DNA of 64,000 nt from Rhizobium sp. WSM4643 (GTDB taxonomy: Bacteria; Pseudomonadota; Alphaproteobacteria; Rhizobiales; Rhizobiaceae), in NCBI RefSeq assembly GCF_025152745.1, contig NZ_CP104040.1, positions 2,976,001 through 3,040,000 on the forward strand, given 5' to 3'. The translations under genes were made by a program, and so were the position numbers. Within the stretch, counting starts at the first letter, position 1, and each line of letters begins with the position of its first letter. Under the pieces are notes generated by a model. That model was given only the letters and a program-made list of their open reading frames with translations, did not search any database and was not told where the DNA came from. Positions 47,466 to 56,786 of the stretch are shown here, one piece after another.

Positions 47466-47966
47466 TTATGCCTCGCCGACCGTTTCAAACAGCACGGCTT
47501 CCATCGCCTTCGTCGCTTCCATGCCGGACCATACGACGAACTGGAATGCCTGGAAATAGGCTTCGCAGGTGTCGAGCGCACTGGAAAGCAGCACCTCCAC
47601 CTGGCGATTGGTAGGCTCGGCACCGCCGGCAAGCAGCAGCGATTGGCGGAAAATGACCACATCTTCCTGACGCCAGAGGTCGAAATGACCCATCAGCACC
47701 TGCCCGTTGATCGCCGAGAGCAGCTTGACAACCTCGTTGACCCTGATGTCGGGAACTTTGATATCGAAGGCGCAGCCAAGATGCAGCGCCTCGAACTCCT
47801 CCATCCAGGAGAAGGAGATGTGATAGTCCGTCCAGCGGCCCTCAACCGTCATCGCGATCTCGTCCTCGCCGGACCGTTCGAACGACCAGTCGTTGTTGGA
47901 GGCAACGTACTCGATCATATCGACCGGGTTCGACTGACGCTCGACTTCCAATTCCATCAGGTTCAT
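47466..47966 (-). CDS. ybjN: YbjN domain protein
   Basis: A 166-residue protein of the YbjN / T3SS chaperone-like fold: 'NPVDMIEYVASNNDWSFERSGEDEIAMTVEGRWTDYHISFSWMEEFEALHLGCAFDIKVP' is the core. YbjN is a stress-related regulator in E. coli; mechanism unclear. It starts at 47966 (MNLMELE) behind AAGAAGG and is the first gene of ybjN-proC-csaA. Confidence 0.88.
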   Translation of the reverse strand: MNLMELEVERQSNPVDMIEYVASNNDWSFERSGEDEIAMTVEGRWTDYHISFSWMEEFEALHLGCAFDIKVPDIRVNEVVKLLSAINGQVLMGHFDLWRQEDVVIFRQSLLLAGGAEPTNRQVEVLLSSALDTCEAYFQAFQFVVWSGMEATKAMEAVLFETVGEA

Positions 47967-48141
47967 GCAGCACCTTCTTGACCGGAACGAATGCGACCTA
48001 ACTTCGTGTACGAACACAAGAAAGACACACGCAAAATACCGGAACCACCACTCGGATGATCGTTGAACCGCTGCCAGACTTAACGCAGATAACCTGCCCG
48101 GAGCTTACCAAGTCGCTTCGAATCATCATTTAAAATCAGTG

Positions 48142-48300
48142 TATAGCGCCCCTTGCCCCCTGCCAGCCCCCCGAACGGAAAATAGGACCGGCCACTGTGG
48201 AAAGGCTCTTCGAAATTCAATTCAGAAGGGAGAATAAGCGACTCTGCGAATTGGCTTTTTTGGCAGTGTCCACAGGTGGAAAACTCACCTGGTTTTTTTT
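48142..48300 (+). ncRNA. Candidate intergenic small RNA between ybjN and ubiK
   Basis: TATAGC at 48142-48147 may be a -10 box, with TTCGAA 19 bases upstream as a weak -35. The predicted RNA starts near 48154. CTGCCA (48160-48165) can pair with TGGCAG (48261-48266), folding the ends together, and the RNA would end at the terminator at 48273-48300. No protein is seen in this 390-base stretch (47967-48356). Confidence 0.4.
48273..48300 (+). terminator. Intrinsic terminator with no upstream gene
   Basis: CAGGTG (48273-48278), loop GAAAACT, CACCTG (48286-48291), then G and eight Ts. No plus-strand protein gene ends here, which points to an RNA gene. On the other side lies a 10-base perfect stem GATGCGGCGT / ACGCCGCATC (48307-48340) near the ubiK end. 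Confidence 0.65.
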
Positions 48301-48356
48301 ACGGAAGATGCGGCGTGTGGCACGAAGGCAACGCCGCATCTGTGTCGTATCGGGAC

Positions 48357-48617
48357 TTAAGCGCCCTCGCCGGCAAGTTTCGCCTCGAGCACGGCGATGC
48401 GGGCGGCAAGCGCCTCGTTCTCGTCGCGTGCCTTGATCGCCATCTCGCGCACGGCCTCGAACTCCTCGCGCTTGACGATGTCCATGCTGTTCAGCCAACG
48501 CTCGGCCTGGGCGTTGAAGGCGGTTTCGATCTCCTTGCGGACGCCCTGGGCGGCACCGGCCGCATCGGTCATCAGCTTGGCGAATTCGTCCATGATGCGG
48601 TTCGTTCCGGTCGTCAT
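48357..48617 (-). CDS. ubiK: Ubiquinone biosynthesis accessory factor UbiK (BMFP family)
   Basis: An 86-residue coiled-coil protein: 'MDEFAKLMTDAAGAAQGVRKEIETAFNAQAERWLNSMDIVKREEFEAVREMAIKARDENEALAARIAVLEAKL'. This is the UbiK / BMFP layout, which in E. coli helps UbiJ in aerobic ubiquinone synthesis and fuses membranes in Brucella. ATG 48617 follows a GGGAGAA site. Divergent from lgt, as in other rhizobia. Confidence 0.88.
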   Translation of the reverse strand: MTTGTNRIMDEFAKLMTDAAGAAQGVRKEIETAFNAQAERWLNSMDIVKREEFEAVREMAIKARDENEALAARIAVLEAKLAGEGA

Positions 48618-48818
48618 GGCGTTTTTCTCCCTTCGCATGAGGTGAATTCAGCCCTTCAGGGCCTCGAGGATTGAGGTAGGGCTTCGCCACCGACGATGCA
48701 AGCGCTTTGCACGGGATAAGCTTGCCGGCACCGGCCAGGAACGAGCCATCACGAACAATGGACTTGACCGTCCGGGATCGCAGCGGCATGTTCCGCGCAA
48801 CTCAACAGGTGGAAAACC

Positions 48819-49667
48819 TTGCCGATAGCAGCCGATCTCCTTGCCATCATGCCTTTCCCGGATATCGATCCGATTGCCTTTTCGATCGGTCCGCTGGCGA
48901 TTCACTGGTACGGCCTCGCCTACGTCGCCGGCATCCTGCTCGGCTGGGCCTATGCGCGCCGCATCGCCGCCAATGACAGTCTCTGGCCCGGCAACGTCTC
49001 GCCGATATCAAAGACGCAGCTCGACGATTTCATCGTCTGGGCAGCGCTTGGCGTCGTCCTCGGCGGCCGTCTCGGCTATATTTTCTTCTATGATCTCCCC
49101 GCCGTCCTGCGCAGTCCCGTCCGTGCGCTCGAGATCTGGAACGGTGGCATGTCCTTCCATGGCGGCCTGACCGGCACGACGATTGCCATGATCCTCTTTG
49201 CGCGCCGCAATGCCATACCGATCTGGAGCCTGTTCGACATCGTCGCCACCGTCGTTCCCTTCGGTCTGTTTTTCGGCCGCATCGCCAATTTCATCAATGG
49301 CGAGCTGTGGGGCCGGTTGACCGACGTGCCCTGGGCCGTAGTCTTCCCGACCGGCGGTCCCTTCGCCCGCCACCCAAGCCAGCTTTACGAAGCCGGCCTC
49401 GAAGGCATTGTTCTGCTCGTGGTGCTGGCCGCCCTTGTCTACGGCATGCGCGCGCTGAAAAGCCCCGGCTTCATTACAGGCGTCTTCGTCTGCGGCTATG
49501 CGCTGTCACGCATCTTCGTCGAATTCTTCCGCGAGCCCGACGCCCAACTCGGCTACCTCCTGGGCACGAACTGGCTGACCATGGGCATGGTGCTCTCCTC
49601 CCCGATGATCCTGCTCGGCCTCTGGGCGATGCTGCGGGCCCGCCGCCAGGCTGCACTGCAGCTTTGA
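48819..49667 (+). CDS. lgt: Prolipoprotein diacylglyceryl transferase
   Basis: A 282-residue inner-membrane enzyme with seven helices that adds diacylglycerol to the lipobox cysteine of lipoproteins. Family signatures are '[19 protein letters not shown]', '[12 protein letters not shown]', '[11 protein letters not shown]' and '[16 protein letters not shown]' (the Lgt signature with the essential Arg), then '[12 protein letters not shown]'. The start is the TTG at 48819 behind AGGTGGA; ATG 48849 would shorten it by 10. It is followed 20 bases on by the midA-like gene. Confidence 0.94.
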   Translation: MPIAADLLAIMPFPDIDPIAFSIGPLAIHWYGLAYVAGILLGWAYARRIAANDSLWPGNVSPISKTQLDDFIVWAALGVVLGGRLGYIFFYDLPAVLRSPVRALEIWNGGMSFHGGLTGTTIAMILFARRNAIPIWSLFDIVATVVPFGLFFGRIANFINGELWGRLTDVPWAVVFPTGGPFARHPSQLYEAGLEGIVLLVVLAALVYGMRALKSPGFITGVFVCGYALSRIFVEFFREPDAQLGYLLGTNWLTMGMVLSSPMILLGLWAMLRARRQAALQL

Positions 49668-49686
49668 AAACGGCAGGACGCGCGAC

Positions 49687-50787
49687 ATGACCACCGCTCT
49701 AGGCAAAAAGATCAAGGCAATCATCCAGGCCAACGGCCCGATCAGCGTCACCGATTATTTCTCGCTCTGCCTCGCCGATCCCGAACACGGCTATTACCGG
49801 ACGCGCGAGCCCTTCGGCCGTTCCGGCGATTTCGTCACCGCGCCCGAGGTCAGCCAGATCTTCGGCGAGATGATCGGCGTTTTCATCGTCCATGCCTGGC
49901 AGCGCCACGGCGCACCGACGGATGTGCGCCTCGTCGAGATCGGCCCCGGCCGCGGCACGATGATGGCTGACATGCTGCGCGTCATCTCCCGGATCGCCCC
50001 GCCACTCCTGGACGCTATGAGCGTGCATCTCGTCGAAACCAGCGAGCGCCTGCGCGACGTCCAGAGCCAGACACTCGAGCCTTACGGCGAGAAAATCGCC
50101 TGGCATAATGGATTCGACGAAGTGCCGCCCGGCTTCACGCTGATGGCCGCCAACGAACTCTTCGACGCCATCCCGATCCGCCAGTTCGTCCGCATGCCGA
50201 CGGGTTTCCGCGAGCGCATGGTCGGCATCGACGCCGATGGCGAGCTGACCTTTGCCGCCGGCGTCGCGGGTCTCGATCCCGCGCTTCTTCCCGAACCGGT
50301 GCAGAACGTTCCGGTCGGCACCCTCTTTGAAATCTCGCCGGCCCGCCAGGCGGTGATGATCGCGATCTGCGAGCGGCTGCGCGTCTTCGGCGGCACGGCG
50401 CTTACGGTCGACTACGGCCATCTCGTCACCGGCTTCGGCGATACGCTCCAGGCCGTGCGCATGCATGAATTCGACCCGCCGCTCGCCCATCCCGGCGAAG
50501 CCGATCTGACAAGTCATGTCGACTTCCAGCAGCTCGCCGAAACGGCGCTTGCGGCTGGCGTCCATCTGAACGGCGCCCTGCATCAAGGTGATTTTCTAAG
50601 TGGCCTCGGCATTCTCGAACGTGCGGCGGCCCTCGGTCGGGATCGCGAGCCGCAAACCCGGCAGGTCATCCAGGCGGCAGTCGAAAGGCTTGCCGGCGCC
50701 GGTGAAGGCCGGATGGGCGAACTCTTCAAGGTGATGGCGGTCTCCCATCCCGCCATCGATCTCATGCCCTTTCGTCCGGTGGATTGA
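49687..50787 (+). CDS. Class I SAM-dependent methyltransferase, MidA/NDUFAF7 family
   Basis: A 366-residue methyltransferase. 'ISVTDYFSLCLADPEHGYYRTREPFGRSGDFVTAPEVSQIFGEMIGVF' and 'LVEIGPGRGTMMADMLRV' (SAM-binding), 'AANELFDAIPIRQFV' and 'VDYGHL' are the DUF185/MidA signatures. The mitochondrial homologue NDUFAF7 dimethylates an arginine of complex I subunit NDUFS2; a similar target in rhizobial complex I is plausible. It lies in the lgt-midA-pgeF-M24 run. Confidence 0.9.
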   Translation: MTTALGKKIKAIIQANGPISVTDYFSLCLADPEHGYYRTREPFGRSGDFVTAPEVSQIFGEMIGVFIVHAWQRHGAPTDVRLVEIGPGRGTMMADMLRVISRIAPPLLDAMSVHLVETSERLRDVQSQTLEPYGEKIAWHNGFDEVPPGFTLMAANELFDAIPIRQFVRMPTGFRERMVGIDADGELTFAAGVAGLDPALLPEPVQNVPVGTLFEISPARQAVMIAICERLRVFGGTALTVDYGHLVTGFGDTLQAVRMHEFDPPLAHPGEADLTSHVDFQQLAETALAAGVHLNGALHQGDFLSGLGILERAAALGRDREPQTRQVIQAAVERLAGAGEGRMGELFKVMAVSHPAIDLMPFRPVD

Positions 50788-50897
50788 CAGGGCGCACGCG
50801 GCTGGTTCAACATCGGCCCGAAACAAGAACTTGAAGCGCGCCGCATATGCGATGCGCTTGGGACAATGACAACCCCCTCGAAAACCCGGAATCACAG

Positions 50898-51692
50898 ATG
50901 CAGGACGCGGCCTCTCCCGCACCGATCGAAAGCGCGCTCCTGAACGAAGCGGCGGGCAGCACTATCCGGCACGGTTATTTCACGCGGGCCGGCGGCGTTT
51001 CCGAAGGGCTGTATCGTGGCCTCAATGTCGGCCTCGGCTCCAGCGACGAACGTGACAAGGTCCTCGAAAACCGGCGCCGTGTCGCCGCCTGGTTCGGCTT
51101 GCCGGTCGAGCGGCTGGCAACCGTGCATCAGGTCCATTCTCCCGATGTCGTGATGGTCGGTGCCGATTATGACGGCGCCCGCCCTGACGCCGATGCGATG
51201 GTAACGCGCAGCCCGGGAATCGCGCTTGGCGTGCTCGCCGCCGATTGCGGGCCGATCCTCTTTGCCGATCCCGATAACCGCGTCATCGGCGCAGCCCATG
51301 CCGGCTGGAAGGGCGCGCTGACGGGCGTGATCGAAAATACCATCGCCGCCATGGAGGCTCTCGGTGCGGACCGCGCTCGCATCGTCGCCTGTCTCGGCCC
51401 CTCGATCAGCCAGGCAAGTTATGAGGTCGGTCCCGAGTTCGTCGAGCGTTTCGTCGCCGAAAACCCGGAGGACGTGCGCTTTTTTGTGCCTTCCGCGACG
51501 CCCGGCCATGCCATGTTCAACCTGCCGGGGTTAACCGTCGACCGACTGACGAAAGCCGGCGTGCGTGCCGAAAGCCTCGGCCTCTGCACCTATCCGGATA
51601 GCGAGCGCTTCTTTTCCTACCGCAGGACGACACATCGCAAGGAGCCGGATTACGGCCGCCAGATTTCCGCGATATCAATCAGGGAGACTTGA
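50898..51692 (+). CDS. pgeF: Peptidoglycan editing factor PgeF (laccase-domain, YfiH family)
   Basis: A 264-residue protein. It carries the His/Cys/His catalytic set in 'ATVHQVHSPDVV', 'VLAADCGPILF' and 'GAAHAGWKG', with 'CLGPSISQASYEVG' following. The E. coli homologue removes mis-incorporated L-Ser from murein precursors; others show purine nucleoside phosphorylase activity. ATG 50898 (MQDAASPAP) chosen by family length; an upstream frame from 50847 is possible. The M24 gene begins six bases after the stop. Confidence 0.9.
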   Translation: MQDAASPAPIESALLNEAAGSTIRHGYFTRAGGVSEGLYRGLNVGLGSSDERDKVLENRRRVAAWFGLPVERLATVHQVHSPDVVMVGADYDGARPDADAMVTRSPGIALGVLAADCGPILFADPDNRVIGAAHAGWKGALTGVIENTIAAMEALGADRARIVACLGPSISQASYEVGPEFVERFVAENPEDVRFFVPSATPGHAMFNLPGLTVDRLTKAGVRAESLGLCTYPDSERFFSYRRTTHRKEPDYGRQISAISIRET

Positions 51693-51697
51693 GCAGA

Positions 51698-52849
51698 ATG
51701 GCACTGCATTTCGAAAAGGCCGAATTCGCAAGCCGGCTTGCGCGCCTCACCGAGAAGATGAAGGAAGAAAAGCTCGACGCCTTGCTGCTCTTCGCCCAGG
51801 AAAGCATGTACTGGCTGACCGGCTACGACACCTTCGGCTACTGCTTCTTCCAGACGCTGGTCGTCAAGAGCGACGGCACCATGGCGCTGATGACCCGCTC
51901 GGCCGATCTTCGCCAGGCGAGGCATACCTCGATCCTCGATGACATCCATATCTGGGTCGACCGGGTCAATGCCGATCCGACGCTCGACCTGAAGAACCTG
52001 CTGGTCGAGATGGATCTGCTTGGCGCCCGCATCGGTGTCGAATATGATACGCACGGCATGACCGGCCGCGTCGCCCGTCTGCTCGACGCGCAATTGACCA
52101 TCTTCGGCCAGATCGTCGATGCTTCCTATCTCGTCAGCCGCCTGCGCCTGATCAAGAGCCCGACGGAGGTCGCCTATGTCGAGCGCGCCGCCGTTCTCGC
52201 CGACGATGCGCTCGATGCGGCGATCCGGCTGACGAAACCCGGCGCCGACGAGGCCGATATCCTTGCTGCCATGCAGGGCGCGGTCTTTTCCGGCGGCGGC
52301 GACTACCCCGCCAACGAGTTCATCATCGGCTCCGGCGCCGACGCGCTGCTCTGCCGCTACAAGGCCGGCCGCCGCAAGCTCGACGCCAGCGACCAGCTGA
52401 CGCTCGAATGGGCCGGCGCCTATGCGCATTACCACGCCGCCATGATGCGCACGATCGTCATCGGCGCGCCGACGCACCGCCACCGCGAGCTCTACAACGC
52501 CTGCCGCGAAACCATCGAGGCGATCGAGACCGTGCTGAAGCCCGGCCAGACCTTTGGCGATGTCTTCGACATGCATGCCAAGATCATCGACGAGCGCGGC
52601 CTGGCCCGCCACCGGCTGAATGCCTGCGGTTATTCGCTCGGCGCCCGCTTCTCGCCCTCCTGGATGGAGCATCAGATGTTCCATGTCGGCAATCCGCAGC
52701 CGATCGAGCCGAACATGTCGCTCTTCGTGCACATGATCATCGCCGATTCCGATACGGGCACGGCGATGACGCTCGGCCAGACTTATTTGACGACAACGGA
52801 TGCGCCGCGCGCGCTGTCCCGCCATCCGCTCGATTTCATCGGCCTCTGA
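51698..52849 (+). CDS. M24-fold protein (creatinase/ectoine hydrolase-like) lacking metal ligands
   Basis: A 383-residue two-domain protein: a creatinase N-terminal domain ('LARLTEKMKEEKLDALLLFAQESMYWLTGYDT') and a pita-bread C-terminal domain ('IKSPTEVAYVERAAVLADDALDAAIRL'). In metal aminopeptidases the five ligands are D, D, H, E, E. Here the matching segments read 'LTLEWAGAYAHYHAAMMRT', 'CGYSLGARFSPSW', 'IEPNMSLFVHMII' and 'TLGQTYLTT', so none of the five is kept. It is therefore more likely a metal-free hydrolase like creatinase or DoeA than an Xaa-Pro aminopeptidase. TTG 51689 is an alternative start. Confidence 0.82.
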   Translation: MALHFEKAEFASRLARLTEKMKEEKLDALLLFAQESMYWLTGYDTFGYCFFQTLVVKSDGTMALMTRSADLRQARHTSILDDIHIWVDRVNADPTLDLKNLLVEMDLLGARIGVEYDTHGMTGRVARLLDAQLTIFGQIVDASYLVSRLRLIKSPTEVAYVERAAVLADDALDAAIRLTKPGADEADILAAMQGAVFSGGGDYPANEFIIGSGADALLCRYKAGRRKLDASDQLTLEWAGAYAHYHAAMMRTIVIGAPTHRHRELYNACRETIEAIETVLKPGQTFGDVFDMHAKIIDERGLARHRLNACGYSLGARFSPSWMEHQMFHVGNPQPIEPNMSLFVHMIIADSDTGTAMTLGQTYLTTTDAPRALSRHPLDFIGL

Positions 52850-52940
52850 CCGGTGAGAATCCGGAATTGACAGACGACCGTCCCCACCCGCATAAATTCG
52901 GGTGGGGCTGATTGCGATTGTGGGAAGGACGGATCAAGGG

Positions 52941-53762
52941 ATGACGCGAGCTGCGATTGTGCCCACGCTCCTATTCGTCATGGCTCTGCTGACCGCCTGC
53001 AATACCACCGATGCGCTGACCCCGCAGGTCGATATCGGCGATTCCTCAGGGGCGGCACCTTCGAGTCCGGTGACGCAGAGCGAGGCCGAGCGTTTGGCGG
53101 GTACCCGCCAGCCGAGTTTCTCGGGAAGCTCGCAACAGCGCGGCTACCATCCAGCCTATGATCAGTCGCAGCAGGCCTATCGACCCGGCACCGGCGCGCC
53201 ACCGACGACGATGCAGGAGCAGGCAAACGCCCTATCGAGGAGCGGCTCCTCGCCGGCCGCCTCCACCCCGATCGAGGGACAATCGCTGCCACCGCCGGCG
53301 GCCAGTGGTAGGCTCCCCGCACAGTCGGCTGAACCGGCCGAGACGCAACAGCCGCAACAGACCGCCGCCCTCAGCCCCGCCCCCTCCTCCGCCCGGGGCA
53401 AAACCGTGCGCTTCCTGCCGATCATCGGCGCGCCGGTGCAGGCCGTGACCCCGCTCTCGCGCCAGCTCGGCGCCGAGGCACGCGCGCATGGCCTTTCCAT
53501 CAAGAGTTCCAACGACGCGAGCAGCGATTACATCCTCAAAGGCTATCTCTCGGCCTTCAGCGATGATGGCAAGGTCACCGTGGTCTATGTCTGGGATATT
53601 CTCGACAGCGGCGGGGGTCGCCTGCACCGCATCCAGGGGCAAGAAAGCGTGCCGACGGCTGCGACCGATCCCTGGGCGGGCGTTCCGGCCTCGGTGATGC
53701 AGCAGATCGGCTCAAAAACGATAGCGGAATTCTCCTCCTGGCGGCAGACTCAGGGTGGTTAG
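52941..53762 (+). CDS. Lipoprotein of unknown function
   Basis: A 273-residue exported lipoprotein. Signal peptide MTRAAIVPTLLFVMALLTAC ends in the lipobox LTAC, with Cys at 20, so it is a substrate of the Lgt encoded nearby. Residues 30-165 are low complexity (Ser, Pro, Gln, Ala-rich); a folded C-terminal part follows ('VRFLPIIGAPVQAVTPLSRQLGAEARAHGL', 'DYILKGYLSAFSDDGKVTVVYVWDILD'), resembling a beta-rich domain found in alphaproteobacterial envelope proteins. Asn at +2/+3 suggests outer-membrane destination is possible. No known function. Confidence 0.85.
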   Translation: MTRAAIVPTLLFVMALLTACNTTDALTPQVDIGDSSGAAPSSPVTQSEAERLAGTRQPSFSGSSQQRGYHPAYDQSQQAYRPGTGAPPTTMQEQANALSRSGSSPAASTPIEGQSLPPPAASGRLPAQSAEPAETQQPQQTAALSPAPSSARGKTVRFLPIIGAPVQAVTPLSRQLGAEARAHGLSIKSSNDASSDYILKGYLSAFSDDGKVTVVYVWDILDSGGGRLHRIQGQESVPTAATDPWAGVPASVMQQIGSKTIAEFSSWRQTQGG

Positions 53763-53867
53763 TCACAAACTTTTTGCAAATATGGAAGCCTGTGGCGCCT
53801 TTGCCCTTGCATTCACGGGGAAGCTGACTAAAAAGCGCGGCTATCAGCGCGTAACAGGCGGACCAAA

Positions 53868-54800
53868 ATGAAGGTTTTCGCAGGCAATTCGAACCGGCAA
53901 CTCGCCGAAGCGATCTGCAACTATCTCAATGTTCCCTTGGGGAAAGCCAGTGTTCGAAGGTTTGCCGATCAGGAAATCTTCGTGGAGATCCAGGAAAATG
54001 TGCGCGGTGAGGATGTTTTCCTCGTGCAGCCGACCGCCTTTCCCGCCAACGATCATCTGATGGAACTGCTGATCATGATCGACGCCATGCGTCGTTCGTC
54101 AGCCCGCCGCATCACCGCCGTCCTGCCCTATTTCGGCTATGCCCGTCAGGACCGCCGGGCTTCCGGCCGTACGCCGATCTCCGCCAAGCTGGTCGCAAAC
54201 CTCATTACAGAGGCCGGCGCTGACCGCGTCATGACGCTCGATCTTCATGCCGGGCAGATCCAGGGCTTCTTCGATATACCCACCGACAACCTCTTTGCCA
54301 TGCCCGTGCTGACCCGCGACATCAAGAGCCACTATGACCTCAGCAACGTCGTGGTCGTCTCGCCCGACGTCGGCGGCGTGGTTCGCGCCCGCGCGCTCGC
54401 GAAGCGCCTGGACTGTCTTCTGGCCATCGTCGACAAGCGCCGCGATCGGCCGGGTGACTCCGAAGTCATGAACATCATCGGCGACATTGCCGGCAAGGAC
54501 TGCCTGCTGATTGACGATATCGTCGATTCCGGCGGCACGCTCTGCAACGCGGCCGACGCGATGCTGGCCAAGGGTGCGTCCAGCGTCACCGCCTATATCA
54601 CCCACGGCGTTCTTTCCGGCGGCGCGGTTACCCGCGTCACCTCCTCAAAGCTGCGCGAACTCGTCATCACGGATTCGATCCAGCCGACCACGGCCGTGCT
54701 TTCGGCACACAATATCCGCGTCGTAACGACGGCGCCCCTGATCGGCGAAGCCATCAGCCGAACGGCCCAGGAAGAGTCCGTCTCCAGCCTGTTTGACTGA
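53868..54800 (+). CDS. prs: Ribose-phosphate pyrophosphokinase
   Basis: A 310-residue enzyme making PRPP from ribose 5-phosphate and ATP, for nucleotide, His and Trp synthesis. Signatures: '[25 protein letters not shown]', '[27 protein letters not shown]', '[13 protein letters not shown]', and the PRPP loop '[17 protein letters not shown]'. Length is that of class I enzymes. It is an isolated gene after the lipoprotein; no clear terminator before the convergent monooxygenase gene. Confidence 0.97.
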   Translation: MKVFAGNSNRQLAEAICNYLNVPLGKASVRRFADQEIFVEIQENVRGEDVFLVQPTAFPANDHLMELLIMIDAMRRSSARRITAVLPYFGYARQDRRASGRTPISAKLVANLITEAGADRVMTLDLHAGQIQGFFDIPTDNLFAMPVLTRDIKSHYDLSNVVVVSPDVGGVVRARALAKRLDCLLAIVDKRRDRPGDSEVMNIIGDIAGKDCLLIDDIVDSGGTLCNAADAMLAKGASSVTAYITHGVLSGGAVTRVTSSKLRELVITDSIQPTTAVLSAHNIRVVTTAPLIGEAISRTAQEESVSSLFD

Positions 54801-54852
54801 AAACATCAGGCATCCGACGAACTTCCGGATTTTGCTGATTGTCAGCGACTAT

Positions 54853-56151
54853 CTAGTTTTCGCCGCGAACTCGCATCATCTGCCGAAAGGCGCGCCGCTT
54901 GAGTGCAGGTATTGCATTGACGGTGCGCATTACGCTGCGCATGAAAGCGAGCTGAACTGTGCCGATAATCGGTCGATGAGCCAGATCATTAGCATCCATC
55001 TGCTTTTTCGATTCTTGGACTGCTTCGGTACTGTAGCGAAGCATCTCGACTTCGTAGGCATGTATGGCTTCGACGAGCGGCTTTCGTCCCCGGTCCGCTT
55101 CGACCAGCATGCGTCCAAGCAGAGCGGCATCGCGAAGCGCTGTATTGGCGCCCGCGCCTCGTCCGGGTGTCATCGTGTGGACGGCGTCACCGAGCAGAGT
55201 GACATTCGAACTCGCCCAAGGCGTCAGCGGGACCGAGGTCCTGACCTTGACATCGTGGATCGTCGAGGGCTCCGTCATATGGATGAGAGCACGTAAGTGC
55301 GGATGCCAGTCTTGAGCGAGCTCCAAGCCCAGCTCTCTCAATTGTTCTCCGTTCAGGCCGGACGGATCCCGCGGGCAATTCTGCCGAGCGCCCCAGATAC
55401 CCCAGCCGATGCTGTCCTCGTCGAGTGCTTCGACGAAATCCGGCCAACGCGAAGCAAACCCGGGGTCACTTCGGCTATCGGCGAACTCGAGCGAGTGAAT
55501 GATTGCGCCGAAGCCCATCGGCGCCATAATCAGCGACATGCCTTTGAACATTTTGTCCGACAGCAGAGCTTTCGTCTCGGCCGACATAGGAATTTTGCCT
55601 CCGAGCGACACGATCCCAGTGTCTTCCAGACGCGCGTCCGGCAAGCGTTGCTTGCATACAGTGGAACCCGTGCCGTCAGCACCCACCAAGACATCTCCCG
55701 TCGCGAGGCTTCCATCCTGAAAGCACGCGGTGACGGACCCGTCCGCGTTACTTGTGTAACCGTGAAGCGCCTTCCCAAAGAACACGTCGTCTTCAAGTCC
55801 CCGGAGCAGAACCCGCCTCAGCGTCTTTCGAACCACGTTCTTTTCACCGTCGAGAGCATTCGGGTCTGCATCATCGACGTCGAAGCTCAGCACTTCGCCG
55901 AGCTGTTCCGTGAGCATGTTGAAATAGCGCGGCGACCTAGCGCAGGTGGCGACATAGAGGTCGTAGAGTTCGCCGGGGATACAGGCTTTTAGCGCTCGGC
56001 TTCCAGCCGGGCTGATGCCGACGCGATAGCCACCGGTGTCGGCGTTCGGCGCGAAGTCGCGCTCATACACCGCTATGCAAACCCCAGCCTGCTTAAGCAG
56101 GTGGGCGAGTGCCAAACCGCCGGTCCCGGCGCCGATAATCAAAACTTTCAT
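54853..56151 (-). CDS. FAD-dependent monooxygenase (PHBH-fold, TetX-like)
   Basis: A 432-residue flavoprotein. The FAD dinucleotide motif 'KVLIIGAGTGGLALAHLLKQAG' is N-terminal, 'DVLVGADGTGSTVCKQRLP' is the DG motif and 'VTLLGDAVHTMTPGRGAGANTALRDAALLGRML' the GD motif. Such enzymes hydroxylate aromatic or polycyclic compounds and include TetX, which inactivates tetracyclines. Substrate unknown. It starts at 56151, four bases after the PadR stop at 56156, so the two are one operon. Its base composition looks a little less GC-rich than its neighbours, hinting at transfer. Confidence 0.88.
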   Translation of the reverse strand: MKVLIIGAGTGGLALAHLLKQAGVCIAVYERDFAPNADTGGYRVGISPAGSRALKACIPGELYDLYVATCARSPRYFNMLTEQLGEVLSFDVDDADPNALDGEKNVVRKTLRRVLLRGLEDDVFFGKALHGYTSNADGSVTACFQDGSLATGDVLVGADGTGSTVCKQRLPDARLEDTGIVSLGGKIPMSAETKALLSDKMFKGMSLIMAPMGFGAIIHSLEFADSRSDPGFASRWPDFVEALDEDSIGWGIWGARQNCPRDPSGLNGEQLRELGLELAQDWHPHLRALIHMTEPSTIHDVKVRTSVPLTPWASSNVTLLGDAVHTMTPGRGAGANTALRDAALLGRMLVEADRGRKPLVEAIHAYEVEMLRYSTEAVQESKKQMDANDLAHRPIIGTVQLAFMRSVMRTVNAIPALKRRAFRQMMRVRGEN

Positions 56152-56155
56152 GGTA

Positions 56156-56785
56156 CTAGTCCGGGTCAAGGTTGCGGTCGATCGAGAACTTCGCGGCGAT
56201 TTGCCTCAGCCACTCGTCTGTCCAGGTGATGCGCTCGGCGCTGAGGTCCTCGACAACGCCGTTGACCCAAGACAGTTCGGTTGCGTGAAGCGCCCGGAGA
56301 TATTCCATCTCCAGAAGGAAGAGCCTTGGTACGGCCTGCGCCTCCCGTAGGACTCCGTCGATCCGGCGGAGCTCTGACTCGATGGTATTTGCCCTGTGCT
56401 CAAGCCGACCCAACACATCATTCGGTGTGAGCAGAGGAAGAAATGATATGGCTGCGGGGAATTCCGGATATTCCCGCGTCACGGTCGACAACATCTCGCG
56501 CATCCATTCCAGCGCGATGTCGCGGCCCTTCTCGGTTATCTCGTACACGGTCCGCTCGGGACGCTTGTCATCCCGGACCGTTTTCTGCGGAGTGATCAAA
56601 CCCTCGCGTTCGAGCCGCTGGATTGTTTGATAGAGGCTCGCCCTCTGCGTTACATTGATCACCTCGTCCTTGCCGCGCTCCTTAATGAGCCGCTGCATCC
56701 GGTAAGGATGCAGCGGCTCCTCCATGAGCATTCCAAGAACAGCGAGCGCGGTTGGAGAGCGTTTGATTGTCATAGTCATAGTCAT
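56156..56785 (-). CDS. PadR family transcriptional repressor
   Basis: A 209-residue protein with the PadR winged helix ('SPTALAVLGMLMEEPLHPYRMQRLIKERG...VTQRASLYQTIQRLEREGLITPQKTV', 'RTVYEITEKGRDIALEWM') and a C-terminal coiled dimer domain ending near 'IDRNLDPD'. PadR repressors sense phenolic or other aromatic compounds. Start is ambiguous: the mRNA begins with ATGACTATGACTATGACA, giving in-frame ATGs at 56785, 56779 and 56773, with no ribosome site. The promoter predicts a start point near 56780, so translation may be leaderless from 56779. It probably represses itself and the monooxygenase. Confidence 0.87.
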   Translation of the reverse strand: MTMTMTIKRSPTALAVLGMLMEEPLHPYRMQRLIKERGKDEVINVTQRASLYQTIQRLEREGLITPQKTVRDDKRPERTVYEITEKGRDIALEWMREMLSTVTREYPEFPAAISFLPLLTPNDVLGRLEHRANTIESELRRIDGVLREAQAVPRLFLLEMEYLRALHATELSWVNGVVEDLSAERITWTDEWLRQIAAKFSIDRNLDPD

Positions 56786-56786
56786 A

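Noticed and set aside
48261..48280. TGTCCACAG as a DnaA box marking a replication origin
   Set aside because: A single imperfect site without an AT-rich region or neighbouring origin genes.
48307..48340. Ten-base perfect stem as a ubiK terminator
   Set aside because: On the minus strand the tail is A-rich, not U-rich, so it does not qualify as an intrinsic terminator.
48197..48436. Plus-strand GTG frame running through the terminator at 48273-48300
   Set aside because: It crosses a strong terminator, overlaps ubiK antisense and gives an Arg-rich non-protein-like product.
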